Shown here: in pieces, positions 35,351-43,011 of the stretch
How the letters are laid out: each line of letters opens with the position of its first letter
Position numbering within the stretch: position 1 is the stretch's first letter
Assembly: GCF_016584665.1 (NCBI RefSeq)
Contig: NZ_BBJB01000067.1
Coordinates: 1-64,000 of the forward strand
Direction: 5' to 3'
Length of the DNA stretch: 64,000 nt
Source: Pseudanabaena sp. lw0831
GTDB taxonomy: Bacteria > Cyanobacteriota > Cyanobacteriia > Pseudanabaenales > Pseudanabaenaceae
Notes under the pieces: generated by a model
Databases searched by the model: none
What the model saw: only the letters and a program-made list of their open reading frames with translations
Told to the model about the DNA's origin: nothing
Translations under genes and position numbers: made by a program

Positions 35351-36370
35351 CTAACCTCTCTTGCCGCGCCGATAGAGCAACCAAATAAATAGCGGCGAAC
35401 CCAGCAACGCAGTAACTGCGCCCACAGGTAATTCCACCGTTCCTAATCGCGACAGTAAATCCGCAAGAGTCAGCACCCACGCACCACCGATCGCCGAACA
35501 TGGCAAAATCCATCGATAATCAGAACCGACCAACAACCGCACACCATGCGGCACAACCAAGCCGACAAAGCCAATTAGCCCCGCCATACTGACGGCACTT
35601 GCTGCTAGTAAACTCGCCACTGCACCGATCGCTAAACGCGATCGCACAAGAGAAGTTCCTAAACCCGAAGCCATATCGTCGCCAAGATTGAGCAAATTGA
35701 GTGGGCGTGCCAACAAGCACCCAGCAATTAGCGCCATGCCCACATATGGCCCAACATTATTCACTTCAGCCCATCCGCGACCATTGAGACTGCCGATCAG
35801 CCAATTTAGCGCCGCCTGAATCCTGCCATCGTCAGCAAGTAATAGCAAAGTAGTTTGGATAGCCCCAAACATCGAGCTAATCGCCACACCCGCCAAAATC
35901 AAGCGCTCGACTGAAAGTCCACCGCCCAAGTAGCCAAGGGAATAAACGATTATTGCAGTTGCGATCGCACCTATCCATGCACCTACAGGAACCAAAGTCT
36001 GCACGACACCGAGGGTAATCATTGCGATCGCAACGAGTCCCGCACCTGCGGAAATGCCCAACACAAAAGGATCGGCAAGTCCATTTCGCAACATTCCTTG
36101 CAGCAATGCACCCGACATTCCTAGCGCCGCACCGACCACCATCGCCGCAATAATGCGCGGTAATCGCAGTTCCCAAATAATCGTTTGATTAATTGATTCG
36201 CCTTGATGCCAGAGCGCTTGCCAGAGATCATTCCAGCTAAGCGGGACGGCTCCTTGGCATAGAGAAATTGCCATCGTTAGCAGCAGTCCCATCGTTAATA
36301 AAACTAAAGTTGGAAGAAAGCGATCGCGTAAAAGCAAATGATTAAATTTAAATTTCTGAACTGTCATCAA
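35351..36370 (-). CDS. Fe3+-siderophore/B12-type ABC transporter permease (FecCD/BtuC family)
   Basis: The 339 residues form a FecCD-type permease with about nine to ten transmembrane helices. Family motifs are LRLPRIIAAMVVGAALGMSGALLQGMLRNGLADP, GISAGAGL and GLVVPHGVRLLVG near the C-terminal third. It starts MMT, so Met2 may be the true start. It is first gene of a three-gene set with the ATPase and the TonB receptor. A separate binding protein (29490-30413) may complete the transporter. Confidence 0.93.
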   Translation of the reverse strand: MMTVQKFKFNHLLLRDRFLPTLVLLTMGLLLTMAISLCQGAVPLSWNDLWQALWHQGESINQTIIWELRLPRIIAAMVVGAALGMSGALLQGMLRNGLADPFVLGISAGAGLVAIAMITLGVVQTLVPVGAWIGAIATAIIVYSLGYLGGGLSVERLILAGVAISSMFGAIQTTLLLLADDGRIQAALNWLIGSLNGRGWAEVNNVGPYVGMALIAGCLLARPLNLLNLGDDMASGLGTSLVRSRLAIGAVASLLAASAVSMAGLIGFVGLVVPHGVRLLVGSDYRWILPCSAIGGAWVLTLADLLSRLGTVELPVGAVTALLGSPLFIWLLYRRGKRG

Positions 36371-36431
36371 CCCAAATTAACCTGAATAACTCTAATCCTA
36401 ACTTTTGCCAAGCAAGTTGTTGAAATTAAGC

Positions 36432-36504
36432 GTAGGATGGATTAGCGATAGCGTAACCCATCATTTTTACTATTGATGCGTTACGTTGCACTAACGCATC
36501 CTAC
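36432..36504. repeat. Family-D interspersed inverted repeat (GTAGGATGCGTTA type)
   Basis: Left arm GTAGGATGGATTAGCGATAG and right arm, complement of GTAGGATGCGTTAGTGCAAC, pair imperfectly. GTAGGATGCGTTA-type repeats are scattered in many bacterial genomes. It lies between the iron transporter and the isiB-VOC genes. Confidence 0.7.
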
Positions 36505-36523
36505 ATTAGACTCAATCTCTGTA

Positions 36524-36898
36524 TTATGAATTCTCGGCAATCCTCCATAAAACACCTGACGGATCGATTACTACAAAGTCGCGCATTTTCCATTCCTGCT
36601 GTTTTGGGGGAATAACTCTCACATTATACCTTTCAGCAATTTCGCGGTTCTGGACTTCAGCCCACCAACTATCCACATCTTCAACCAACAGATGCATCAT
36701 TAGGGTTTCGGCAAGTTCCTTTACATAAAAATTCTGTAAGAAAAAGCCTACACCTGTATTACCAACATTAAAGACAGCTAGTTCCGCATCTTCATAAAAT
36801 ATTTCAAATCCAAGGTCTAGATAAAATGACTTGGAGAGATTGAAATCTTTGGCAGGAACAAAGGCTCTCAAGTTTATAGCATTCAAGTTAGACACCAA
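36524..36898 (-). CDS. VOC-fold protein translationally coupled to isiB
   Basis: The 124 residues fit a glyoxalase/bleomycin-resistance-like fold: LRAFVPAKDFNLSKSFYLDLGFEIFYED at the start, LMMHLLVEDVDSWW in the middle and FVVIDPSGVLWRIAE at the end. The N-terminal metal-ligand position is not His, so catalysis is doubtful and ligand binding is possible. Its start overlaps the isiB stop by 11 bp, so it is very probably translated from the isiB transcript under iron stress. Function in that context is unknown. Confidence 0.83.
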   Translation of the reverse strand: MVSNLNAINLRAFVPAKDFNLSKSFYLDLGFEIFYEDAELAVFNVGNTGVGFFLQNFYVKELAETLMMHLLVEDVDSWWAEVQNREIAERYNVRVIPPKQQEWKMRDFVVIDPSGVLWRIAENS

Positions 36899-37397
36899 AC
36901 TCAGACCTCAACAGCGCTACCCACTTTTTCAATCTTTGCTCAGTCAACTCCGATTGATTAGTATCATCTAGAGCCAATCCGACAAATTTACCATTGCGTA
37001 CTGCTTTGGATTGATCAAATTCATAGCCTTCCATTGACCAATAACCAACAGTCTTGCCACCACGCTCTGCAATCTTCTCTTCGAGAATACCGATCGCATC
37101 CAAGAAGTTATCTGAATAGCCAATCTGATCGCCACACCCGAAATAAGCAACTTTCTTACCAGAAAAATCGACATCATCAAGTTCAGGCAACAAACCTTCC
37201 CAGTCCGATTGCAGCTCACCAATATTCCACGTCGGACAACCGACAATCACACAATCATAGTCCGCAAAATCACTAGCATCAGCTTTTGCGACATCATGTA
37301 AATCCACAAGCCCAGAACCAAATGCTTTCTGAATTTCCTCAGCCGCACTCTCAGTATTTCCAGTCTGAGTGCCAAAAAACAAGCCAATCTTAGCCAT
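36888..37397 (-). CDS. isiB: Flavodoxin (iron-stress induced)
   Basis: This FMN electron carrier replaces ferredoxin at photosystem I when iron is scarce. The 169 residues are of normal long-chain flavodoxin length: the phosphate-binding loop FFGTQTGNTE is at 8-17, isoalloxazine-contact loops CPTWNIGELQSDWEG and FGCGDQIGYSDNF follow. In many cyanobacteria isiB lies directly behind isiA; here a Crp-type regulator gene and a small ORF lie between them. Confidence 0.96.
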   Translation of the reverse strand: MAKIGLFFGTQTGNTESAAEEIQKAFGSGLVDLHDVAKADASDFADYDCVIVGCPTWNIGELQSDWEGLLPELDDVDFSGKKVAYFGCGDQIGYSDNFLDAIGILEEKIAERGGKTVGYWSMEGYEFDQSKAVRNGKFVGLALDDTNQSELTEQRLKKWVALLRSEFGV

Positions 37398-37442
37398 AAT
37401 TATATTCTTCCTTGTTTAGAATAATTAGTAAATGTTGAGAAA

Positions 37443-38096
37443 TTAGATTAGTGATTCTTGCAAAGATGGAAATGATCTTTCGGGGAAATTTTGATGCAAT
37501 GTCAAATAATGATTTTTCCAACTGAGTAAACCTTGTAGTCGCAATTGGTTAAGCGATCGCGTCATGGTTACTCTGGTCGAGCCAATCGTATCGGCAATAT
37601 CTTGATGGGTAAGCTTGATACCGATAGTCATTCCGCGATCGCAAGGTTTCCCAAACTTTCTAGACAACCAAATGAGAAACTTCTTGAGTTTGACATCAAT
37701 AGTGCGGCAATGAGCAATATTCAATAACTGTTGCGTTTGCTGACAATGGTCAATAATTGCGCTAGAAGCCTGTTCCCATAAAATCGATGGTAAGATTTCC
37801 ACCTCAACATCATTCAAACATTGAATCTGATAAGGATCGAGAGTTGACATGAGACTACCGACAATATCGCCTTCATTCCATAGTCCCAAGATAATCTGGT
37901 TGCCCTCCTCATCCCAAGTCATCGTCCGCACAATTCCAGTTTTAATGCGCCACAACACATCACTGCGAAGTGGAATATACTCGTAACGCTTGAAGTAATA
38001 GCTTTTGAGTCCATGATTGAGAAGGTGTAAAACCCTTGGCGGTGCAAGCGGAATCGATAAATGGTTATCTGCTAATTTAACTAATGTAGAATTCAT
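37443..38096 (-). CDS. Crp/Fnr-family transcription regulator in the isi locus
   Basis: The 217 residues have an N-terminal cyclic-nucleotide-binding-like beta-roll (about 25-120) and a C-terminal winged helix (LTHQDIADTIGSTRVTMTRSLNQL at about 163-186), the Crp/Fnr layout. The roll lacks an evident phosphate-binding PxGE-RSA motif for cAMP and lacks an Fnr cysteine cluster, so the signal is unknown. Placed between isiA and isiB on the same strand, 45 bp before isiB, it probably regulates iron or redox-stress genes. This is inference from position. Confidence 0.88.
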   Translation of the reverse strand: MNSTLVKLADNHLSIPLAPPRVLHLLNHGLKSYYFKRYEYIPLRSDVLWRIKTGIVRTMTWDEEGNQIILGLWNEGDIVGSLMSTLDPYQIQCLNDVEVEILPSILWEQASSAIIDHCQQTQQLLNIAHCRTIDVKLKKFLIWLSRKFGKPCDRGMTIGIKLTHQDIADTIGSTRVTMTRSLNQLRLQGLLSWKNHYLTLHQNFPERSFPSLQESLI

Positions 38097-38107
38097 TGCT
38101 TGAACCT

Positions 38108-38239
38108 CTATGTATTTATCTTTGTATCAGAGCCATCAGCAGCCAAAAGTTTGTCAGATAAGTTAATGATGCGATCGTTAATAAACTGCCAAGAAACATC
38201 GCCATGATTTTGTTCTCTAATATTTTTTGAGAAAGCCAT
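38108..38239 (-). CDS. Possible 43-residue small protein between isiA and the Crp-type gene
   Basis: An ATG frame too short for usual gene calling starts MAFSKNIREQNHGDVSWQF and ends DGSDTKINT. It is soluble, charged, with no membrane segment. The start codon sits at the outer edge of the palindrome at 38238-38284, and no clear ribosome binding site precedes it. It is on the same strand as isiA and the regulator and fits between them without overlap. It may be a real small protein or chance. Confidence 0.35.
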   Translation of the reverse strand: MAFSKNIREQNHGDVSWQFINDRIINLSDKLLAADGSDTKINT

Positions 38240-38284
38240 ATTTCTACTAAGAGTTTGGCTTTGCCAAACTCTTAGTAGAAATAT
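38238..38284. repeat. Perfect inverted repeat, 22-bp arms around TTT, after isiA
   Basis: It begins 7 bp after the isiA stop on the minus strand. Without a T-tract it is not a classical terminator, but it could stabilise the isiA 3' end or attenuate read-through to the regulator and isiB. Confidence 0.9.
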
Positions 38285-38290
38285 GGGCTG

Positions 38291-39322
38291 TTATTCCGCA
38301 GTCGCCATATTTAGGGCGCGACTAACACGACCAAAATCAAAGCCGATCGCCTTGAGCGCATGATACAAATGTCCTTGCAAGAAGAAGAACGCCAAGATGA
38401 AGTGAGCATTTGCTAGCCAGCAACGGGGAGTGTGCGCTCCGAAGGGCAATGTCACGGTATCAGCATAGAAAGGCATGACGCTTAGTTTCACTTGCAAAAT
38501 CTCACCATAAAACTCCACAGGATAGGCAAGAGTATTCACTGCACAGAAATAAGAAGCAACAAAACCAGCCAGTGCAATACCGCCTAATGAATAAGAGAGA
38601 ATTGCTTCACTAGAGAAGATCAAGACTTTCTTCGCCCAAGCCAAAGGTGGAACGACGATATGCCAAACCCCACCAGCCAAAAGCATAATCCCTACATATA
38701 TATGACCGCCAACAAGATCTTCTAAGCTATTCACACTTGCAAAATGAGTTTGATAGCCATAGATCACCAATGGATCGAGAGTCGGTGCAGTCACAACCCT
38801 AACAGCATGAATAGTCGAGTCATAAAGCCCACCAAAGTACATCGCTTTTGCGGCAAGCAATAATGCTCCTGCTCCTAAGAACAGCAAATGATGCCCCAAG
38901 ATAATTCCTAATTTGCGCGAGTCAGTCCATTCAAAATGGAAATTTTTGGCAAAGCCCTTTAGTTCTTTGAGACTGGCTGGGGTTTTGGTGAGGTGAAACA
39001 ATGCTCCCGCCGCCAAAACTGCGGATGAGATCAGATGGAGTGAGCCAATCAGAAAACAGGAATAACTATCAATAATTGTGCCGCCTTCACCAACACCAAT
39101 CCCTAAAGAAGCAAGATGCGGTAGCAAAATCAAGCCTTGGCTACCCATAGGCAGATCGGCTCTATACCATGAGATTTCATATAGGGTAAATGCACCAGCC
39201 CAAAAAGCGATTAATGCGGCTTGAGCAACATGAGCCACGATAAAAAGACCAGAAAGATCGGCAAAACGAGCATTCCCAGCCCACCAATCAGATTTCACAT
39301 TAGGATTTTCAGAGATTTGCAT
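38291..39322 (-). CDS. isiA: Iron-stress chlorophyll-binding protein IsiA (CP43')
   Basis: The 343-residue thylakoid antenna protein forms chlorophyll rings around photosystem I under iron limitation. It shows six hydrophobic helices and CP43-like features: [20 protein letters not shown] at the N-terminus, [48 protein letters not shown] and a C-terminal [19 protein letters not shown], each with candidate chlorophyll-ligating histidines. The large lumenal loop of CP43 is missing, as expected. Length is normal for IsiA and no PsaL fusion is present. A Fur-box match lies about 110 bp upstream. Confidence 0.96.
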   Translation of the reverse strand: MQISENPNVKSDWWAGNARFADLSGLFIVAHVAQAALIAFWAGAFTLYEISWYRADLPMGSQGLILLPHLASLGIGVGEGGTIIDSYSCFLIGSLHLISSAVLAAGALFHLTKTPASLKELKGFAKNFHFEWTDSRKLGIILGHHLLFLGAGALLLAAKAMYFGGLYDSTIHAVRVVTAPTLDPLVIYGYQTHFASVNSLEDLVGGHIYVGIMLLAGGVWHIVVPPLAWAKKVLIFSSEAILSYSLGGIALAGFVASYFCAVNTLAYPVEFYGEILQVKLSVMPFYADTVTLPFGAHTPRCWLANAHFILAFFFLQGHLYHALKAIGFDFGRVSRALNMATAE

Positions 39323-39432
39323 AGCTACTTAGATCAACAGTAAGTTACCAAAAAATTCACGATTTCAATTGCAGCTAATAGGAATTAGTTGCAATAAATT
39401 TTCTTTGTTTATCCTACCAGAGAATTCTTTAT

Positions 39433-39447
39433 TGAGAATTACTATCA
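39433..39447 (-). promoter_or_regulatory. Putative Fur box upstream of isiA
   Basis: On the isiA strand the bases read TGATAGTAATTCTCA, matching the 7-1-7 Fur consensus TGATAATNATTATCA at 12 of the 14 specified positions. It is about 110 bp upstream of the isiA start codon, a usual place for a Fur operator. Iron-replete Fur would repress isiA here. Confidence 0.65.
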
Positions 39448-39476
39448 TTAAAAACTTAATAAAGCTTAACATTCCT

Positions 39477-39525
39477 AAAGAGGTATGGATAGGCAGTGCA
39501 AAGCACTGCCTATCCATACCTCTTT
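39477..39525. repeat. Perfect inverted repeat, 23-bp arms around AAA
   Basis: Arms (AAAGAGGTATGGATAGGCAG and onward) pair fully. It lies about 150 bp upstream of isiA between the promoter region and the family-C element. Confidence 0.9.
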
Positions 39526-39534
39526 AGCGTTACC

Positions 39535-39690
39535 TAACTCATGTTATGTAGAAGTTAACTAAAGCCCTCACCCCTAGCCCCTCTCCCGCAGGAGAGAGGA
39601 ACAAGAAAATAATATGGCTTTTCACCCATTCTCCTGCGGGAGAATGGGTGAGGGGTGAGGGCAGATCTTCGCTCTGCGTAAGATGAGTCA
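39535..39690. repeat. Family-C interspersed element, second copy
   Basis: Ends TAACTCATGTTATGTAGA and TGCGTAAGATGAGTCA match the copy at 31061-31226. The inside shows CCCTCACCCCTAGCCCC and GGTGAGGGGTGAGGG parts plus a CTCCTGCGGGAG hairpin. Confidence 0.85.
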
Positions 39691-39738
39691 CCTAAAATTT
39701 GAGTATGATTGGATCGGTATCTCTTGCTATAACTATCT

Positions 39739-40392
39739 ATGCAACTTGCTTCAGAACAACGTACAAAACTTGATAACTCCGATGATGCGCTGTTCTATGA
39801 CTATCCGCGCTTTGTCACCCATGTAGACGATCGCTTTATTAAGCAACTTACAGAGCTTTATCGTCAGCGCTTACAACCAAATACACGCATTCTCGATTTG
39901 ATGAGTAGCTGGGTGTCACACCTGCCTGACGAAATGGAATTTGCCCATATAGAGGGGCATGGACTGAATGCTGAAGAGTTGGCTCGCAACCCGCGCTTAG
40001 ATCATTATTTTGTCCAGAACCTGAATAAACAGCAATTATTACCATTTGCCGACCGCTCTTTTGACGCAGTTTTAAATACAGTCTCAGTGCAGTATTTGCA
40101 ATATCCAGAAGCCGTATTTGCGGAAATTCATCGCGTTCTAAAAGTTGGTGGTCTTGCAATTATTAGCTTCTCAAATCGGATGTTTTCTCAGAAGGCAATT
40201 CAAGCATGGCGCGATGGTGAAGCAGGCGATCGCACTAAATTAGTATTCAAGTATTTTGCCTCGGTTCCACAAGGCTTCACCCGTCCTGAATTAGTAGCAA
40301 ATGTGACCCCTAGTTCTCCTTTTTTAGCAATGTTAGGGATGGCAAGTAGCGATCCGTTTTATGCTGTAGTAGCAACTCGTTGTGAAATATAG
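39739..40392 (+). CDS. Class I SAM-dependent methyltransferase
   Basis: The 217 residues hold a Methyltransf_11-type domain: ILDLMSSWVSHLPDE replaces the usual D/E-x-G-x-G motif I (no GxGxG is present), followed by FADRSFDAVLNTVSVQYLQYPEAVFAEIHRVLKVGGLAIISFSNRMF, which is the classical motif II-post III region. The altered motif I is shared, as far as I recall, with a cyanobacterial and plant subgroup. Substrate is unknown. Confidence 0.8.
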   Translation: MQLASEQRTKLDNSDDALFYDYPRFVTHVDDRFIKQLTELYRQRLQPNTRILDLMSSWVSHLPDEMEFAHIEGHGLNAEELARNPRLDHYFVQNLNKQQLLPFADRSFDAVLNTVSVQYLQYPEAVFAEIHRVLKVGGLAIISFSNRMFSQKAIQAWRDGEAGDRTKLVFKYFASVPQGFTRPELVANVTPSSPFLAMLGMASSDPFYAVVATRCEI

Positions 40393-40419
40393 CGCTCTGC
40401 GCTGTAGTAAAACCCAAAT

Positions 40420-40502
40420 TTTTGTTAAAAGTATTGCTTCGCAATACTTTTAACAAAATCCAAAAATGTTGCGGTGGGCGTAGCCCACCGCAACATTTTT
40501 GG
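40420..40502. repeat. Two adjacent perfect inverted repeats (18- and 20-bp arms)
   Basis: 40420-40458 has 18-bp arms around TTC (AAAGTATTGC type). 40460-40502 has 20-bp arms around GTA with core GGTGGGC. A small hairpin AGCGC-TCT-GCGCT at 40391-40403 precedes them. They fill the gap before thiO. Confidence 0.9.
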
Positions 40503-40531
40503 ATCAATTATTCTGAATTGAGCGAAATAGA

Positions 40532-41539
40532 ATGACTGATGTTTTAGTAATTGGTGGTGGCATTATCGGCTTATCAATAGCGATCGCCCTTTCTCAAAAA
40601 GGGGCAAATGTCACTATAGTTGAGAGGGATCTTTGTGGACATGGTGCAACATGGGCAGCGGCGGGAATGCTTGCACCTGAAGCAGAACGCCTAGAAGGTA
40701 ATCTATTAGATTTTGGTATCCGTAGCCGTGAAATGTATCCGCAATGGATTGCGAACTTGATGCGCTTGTCTGGTCAAGACTGCGGTTATTGGTGTTGTGG
40801 GATGTTAGCGCCAGTTTTAGAAGAAAGCGATCGCCAAGTTATGTCTGGACATCCTAAATATATTAGTCGTGAGGAATCCTATAAACGTCAATCTGGTTTG
40901 GGTCAATCTATTTTAGGTTCTCTCTGGTTGCCTGAAGATGGACAAGTAAATAACCGCAAGCTTACGCAAGCTTTACTAACGACCGCGAGATCGCTTTCGA
41001 TCAAGATTTTGGAAGGAACAACAGTTTATCAAATTGGACGCGATCGCAATCTGGTGTCGCATCTCGATACTAGTGCTGGTAAATTGCAAAGCGATCGCTA
41101 TGTTCTCGCAACAGGTGCATGGACTCGCTCTCTGATGCCTTTGCCGATTAAGCCGATTAAAGGACAAATGCTTTCGGTATTTGATGGCGATCGCAAGTTA
41201 CAAAAGGTAATTTATGCGCCAAGTTGCTATATCGTGCCGCGCCAAGATGGAACGATTGTAATCGGGGCAACGGTTGAGGACAATGGGTTCTCGCAGGGCA
41301 ATACCGCCGCAGGGATCGCGCAGTTATTAAACAGAGCTATTTCTATATATCCTGCGATCGCGGATATGCCCATCACCGAAACATGGTGGGGATTCCGTCC
41401 CCATGCTCCCAATGAAGTTCCACTTCTTGGAGCAAGTGATTATGAAAATCTAGTTTTAGCGACTGGTCACTATCGCAATGGGATTCTCTTTGCACCGATT
41501 ACGGCTAAGCTAATTACTGATTTTATGTTAGTGTCATGA
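40532..41539 (+). CDS. thiO: Glycine oxidase ThiO (thiamine biosynthesis)
   Basis: This FAD enzyme oxidises glycine to iminoglycine for the thiazole ring of thiamine. The 335 residues start with an FAD-binding Rossmann loop (VIGGGIIGLSIAIALSQKGANVTIVERD, residues 5-32). AAAGMLAPEAE and the C-terminal TWWGFRPHAPNEVPLLG and GHYRNGILFAP are typical ThiO/DAO-family motifs. In several cyanobacteria ThiO is fused to ThiG; here it is free-standing and thiG is not adjacent. No TPP riboswitch was seen upstream. Confidence 0.9.
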   Translation: MTDVLVIGGGIIGLSIAIALSQKGANVTIVERDLCGHGATWAAAGMLAPEAERLEGNLLDFGIRSREMYPQWIANLMRLSGQDCGYWCCGMLAPVLEESDRQVMSGHPKYISREESYKRQSGLGQSILGSLWLPEDGQVNNRKLTQALLTTARSLSIKILEGTTVYQIGRDRNLVSHLDTSAGKLQSDRYVLATGAWTRSLMPLPIKPIKGQMLSVFDGDRKLQKVIYAPSCYIVPRQDGTIVIGATVEDNGFSQGNTAAGIAQLLNRAISIYPAIADMPITETWWGFRPHAPNEVPLLGASDYENLVLATGHYRNGILFAPITAKLITDFMLVS

Positions 41540-41644
41540 ATTATTCGCGCTCGCCCAAAGCAAAAAATCGATCTGATATTGCTGTTTCATTTCTGGGTTT
41601 TCTTGTCCTGATAAAAACCTATCACCTTTCTTTTATTGGCACTA

Positions 41645-41760
41645 TATAGCAATGTAAGTTTTGCTTAGGACATAAAACCCAAAAGATGAGTGGCGGTGCT
41701 TCGCACCGCCACTCATCTTTTGGGTTTTGATTTGTCCTATCTATCTCTTGCATTGCTATA
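41645..41760. repeat. Family-B MITE-like element (116 bp)
   Basis: Terminal repeats TATAGCAATGTAAG and CTTGCATTGCTATA enclose a perfect palindrome at 41674-41728 (26-bp arms around TTC). It is a near copy of 12182-12300 in the opposite orientation; the palindromic arms differ at about one base per arm, changed in a matching way on both sides (GGCGGTGC versus GGCGGCGC). Confidence 0.85.
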
Positions 41761-41782
41761 TAATGAAAGAGGAGGAGTAATC

Positions 41783-41809
41783 ATGAAAAGGAGGTGTAAT
41801 TCTCCATGA
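41783..41809 (+). CDS. Possible 8-codon leader ORF overlapping the next start codon
   Basis: The frame MKRRCNSP has its own AGGAGG at 41770-41775 and two AGG codons that double as the Shine-Dalgarno sequence of the following gene. Its TGA stop overlaps the next ATG as ATGA. This geometry suggests translational coupling; expression is unproven. Confidence 0.4.
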   Translation: MKRRCNSP

Positions 41810-42456
41810 AGATACTTAGTTTATTTGAAGATCGATATAGTGCAGGCTTGCAATTGGCAGAGATTATTGTCAAAGCAAGACCTACTAATCCGATAGTGTA
41901 TGGGATTCCTCGCGGAGGGGTATTAGTTGCCGCCGCGATCGCTCAGCAACTTGGTTATCCTCTTGATATAGCGATCGCCAAAAAAATCGTGCTGCCCACT
42001 AATCCTGAAACAGCCTTAGGCGCTATAACTGCTGACGGATACATGTTGGATATGGGAAGTGAATATTGTACTACTAGCGAATGGTCACACGCTCTCCAAT
42101 ATGCACGCACTAAAGCGGAAGAACTGCATCGGGCATTTCAGCCATTTCGCCCACATTTAGAGATTGCCGACACAACTGCCATCCTTGTCGATGATGGTAT
42201 TGCCACAGGAGCGACGATCTCTGCGATCGCCGCCGCTATGAGAACCATGCCCTACAAAGAAATTTGGCTCGCTGCACCTGTCGCACCTCTGAGAATGCCC
42301 AAGGCAATTACCTCTCGCATCGATCAAGTAATTGTTCTAGAGCGCCCTGAAATCTTTGTGAGCGTCAGCCACTTTTACAGACATTTTTCAGAAGTTACGA
42401 CATCAGAATCTTTATCCTATTTTCAAGCAGCTAATCTCGAATTATCTGCTTCCTAG
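41806..42456 (+). CDS. Phosphoribosyltransferase-family protein
   Basis: The 216 residues fit the type I PRTase fold: GIPRGGVLVAAAIAQQLG at the N-terminal side and the PRPP-binding loop TAILVDDGIATGATISAIAA at about 123-142. A PPPPY-like AAPVAPLRMPKAI stretch follows. Proteins of this subgroup are stand-alone and of unknown substrate, unlike pyrE, apt or upp. The start is supported by AGGAGG 11 bp upstream and the overlapping leader ORF. Confidence 0.87.
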   Translation: MKILSLFEDRYSAGLQLAEIIVKARPTNPIVYGIPRGGVLVAAAIAQQLGYPLDIAIAKKIVLPTNPETALGAITADGYMLDMGSEYCTTSEWSHALQYARTKAEELHRAFQPFRPHLEIADTTAILVDDGIATGATISAIAAAMRTMPYKEIWLAAPVAPLRMPKAITSRIDQVIVLERPEIFVSVSHFYRHFSEVTTSESLSYFQAANLELSAS

Positions 42457-43011
42457 TCTTCTCTAATACCAAAACACAAAGTAAAAACGACAGATAATTG
42501 TCGCAAAGCGGAACCTAAAGACAATCCTAATCTACAGTATAAAAATATTATCTGTTGCCCGAACTAAGTGATTTGGTATAATCTGTATACTCCTGCCATT
42601 TTTTTGTCCTCTTTCTTCTTTTTCTCTTATATCATCTGTTGCCTCTTTTTTGTGTTTTGGTATTACTGGAAAAGTTTTCTGAGTTTTCATTTAAATTATT
42701 GGTAAATAAAATTAGGCTACTTGGGTTTGAGATTTTACTTGATAGCGATCGCAAACCATATTGCAATCATCATTAAAGCAACGGTAACCAAATAATTTCA
42801 TTAGCCAAAATCACAAATAACAAAGATTGATCTTGAAAAAACTTGAGATACTCATACCAAGCAAGTTTTATGAATACCTTGGAAAAAATCAATAGAATGA
42901 TTGTGAGCATGTATTTTCAAAAAATAGAGGCGCTTCATTGCAACGCCTCTAAATAGATATCTCAGACAGACATTAAATGAAGAGGTAATTTATCCATTGA
43001 CTCTTCTTTTT
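42457..43011. repeat. Gene-free stretch with a family-F MITE-like element (42464-42665)
   Basis: 42464-42665 is bounded by perfect 17-bp terminal inverted repeats TAATACCAAAACACAAA, with AT-rich, non-coding interior. The rest (42666-43011) contains only a hairpin at 42925-42951 (TAGAGGCG stem). A few short hydrophobic frames on the minus strand near 42720-42830 have no start and are not called. Confidence 0.75.

Larger units (their letters stand above)
39323..39738. other. Gene-free stretch: isiA promoter region and two repeat elements
   Basis: It contains the Fur-box match (39433-39447), a perfect inverted repeat at 39477-39525 and a family-C element at 39535-39690. Both flanking genes are transcribed outward. 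No gene is seen. Confidence 0.8.

Noticed and set aside
35349-35513. N-terminal extension of the iron ABC ATPase by 55 codons
   Set aside because: The extension overlaps the permease gene in another frame and looks like shadow sequence; Met at 35348 gives the family N-terminus and a 2-bp operon gap.
40393-40531. TPP riboswitch upstream of thiO
   Set aside because: The gap consists of hairpins only; no CTGAGA or ACCTGATC-type thi-box motif was found.
42720-42830. Short hydrophobic minus-strand frames upstream of the family-F element that might be a small photosystem protein
   Set aside because: No proper start codon or ribosome binding site, frames are broken by stops, and the sequence matches none of the small Pet or Psb proteins I know.
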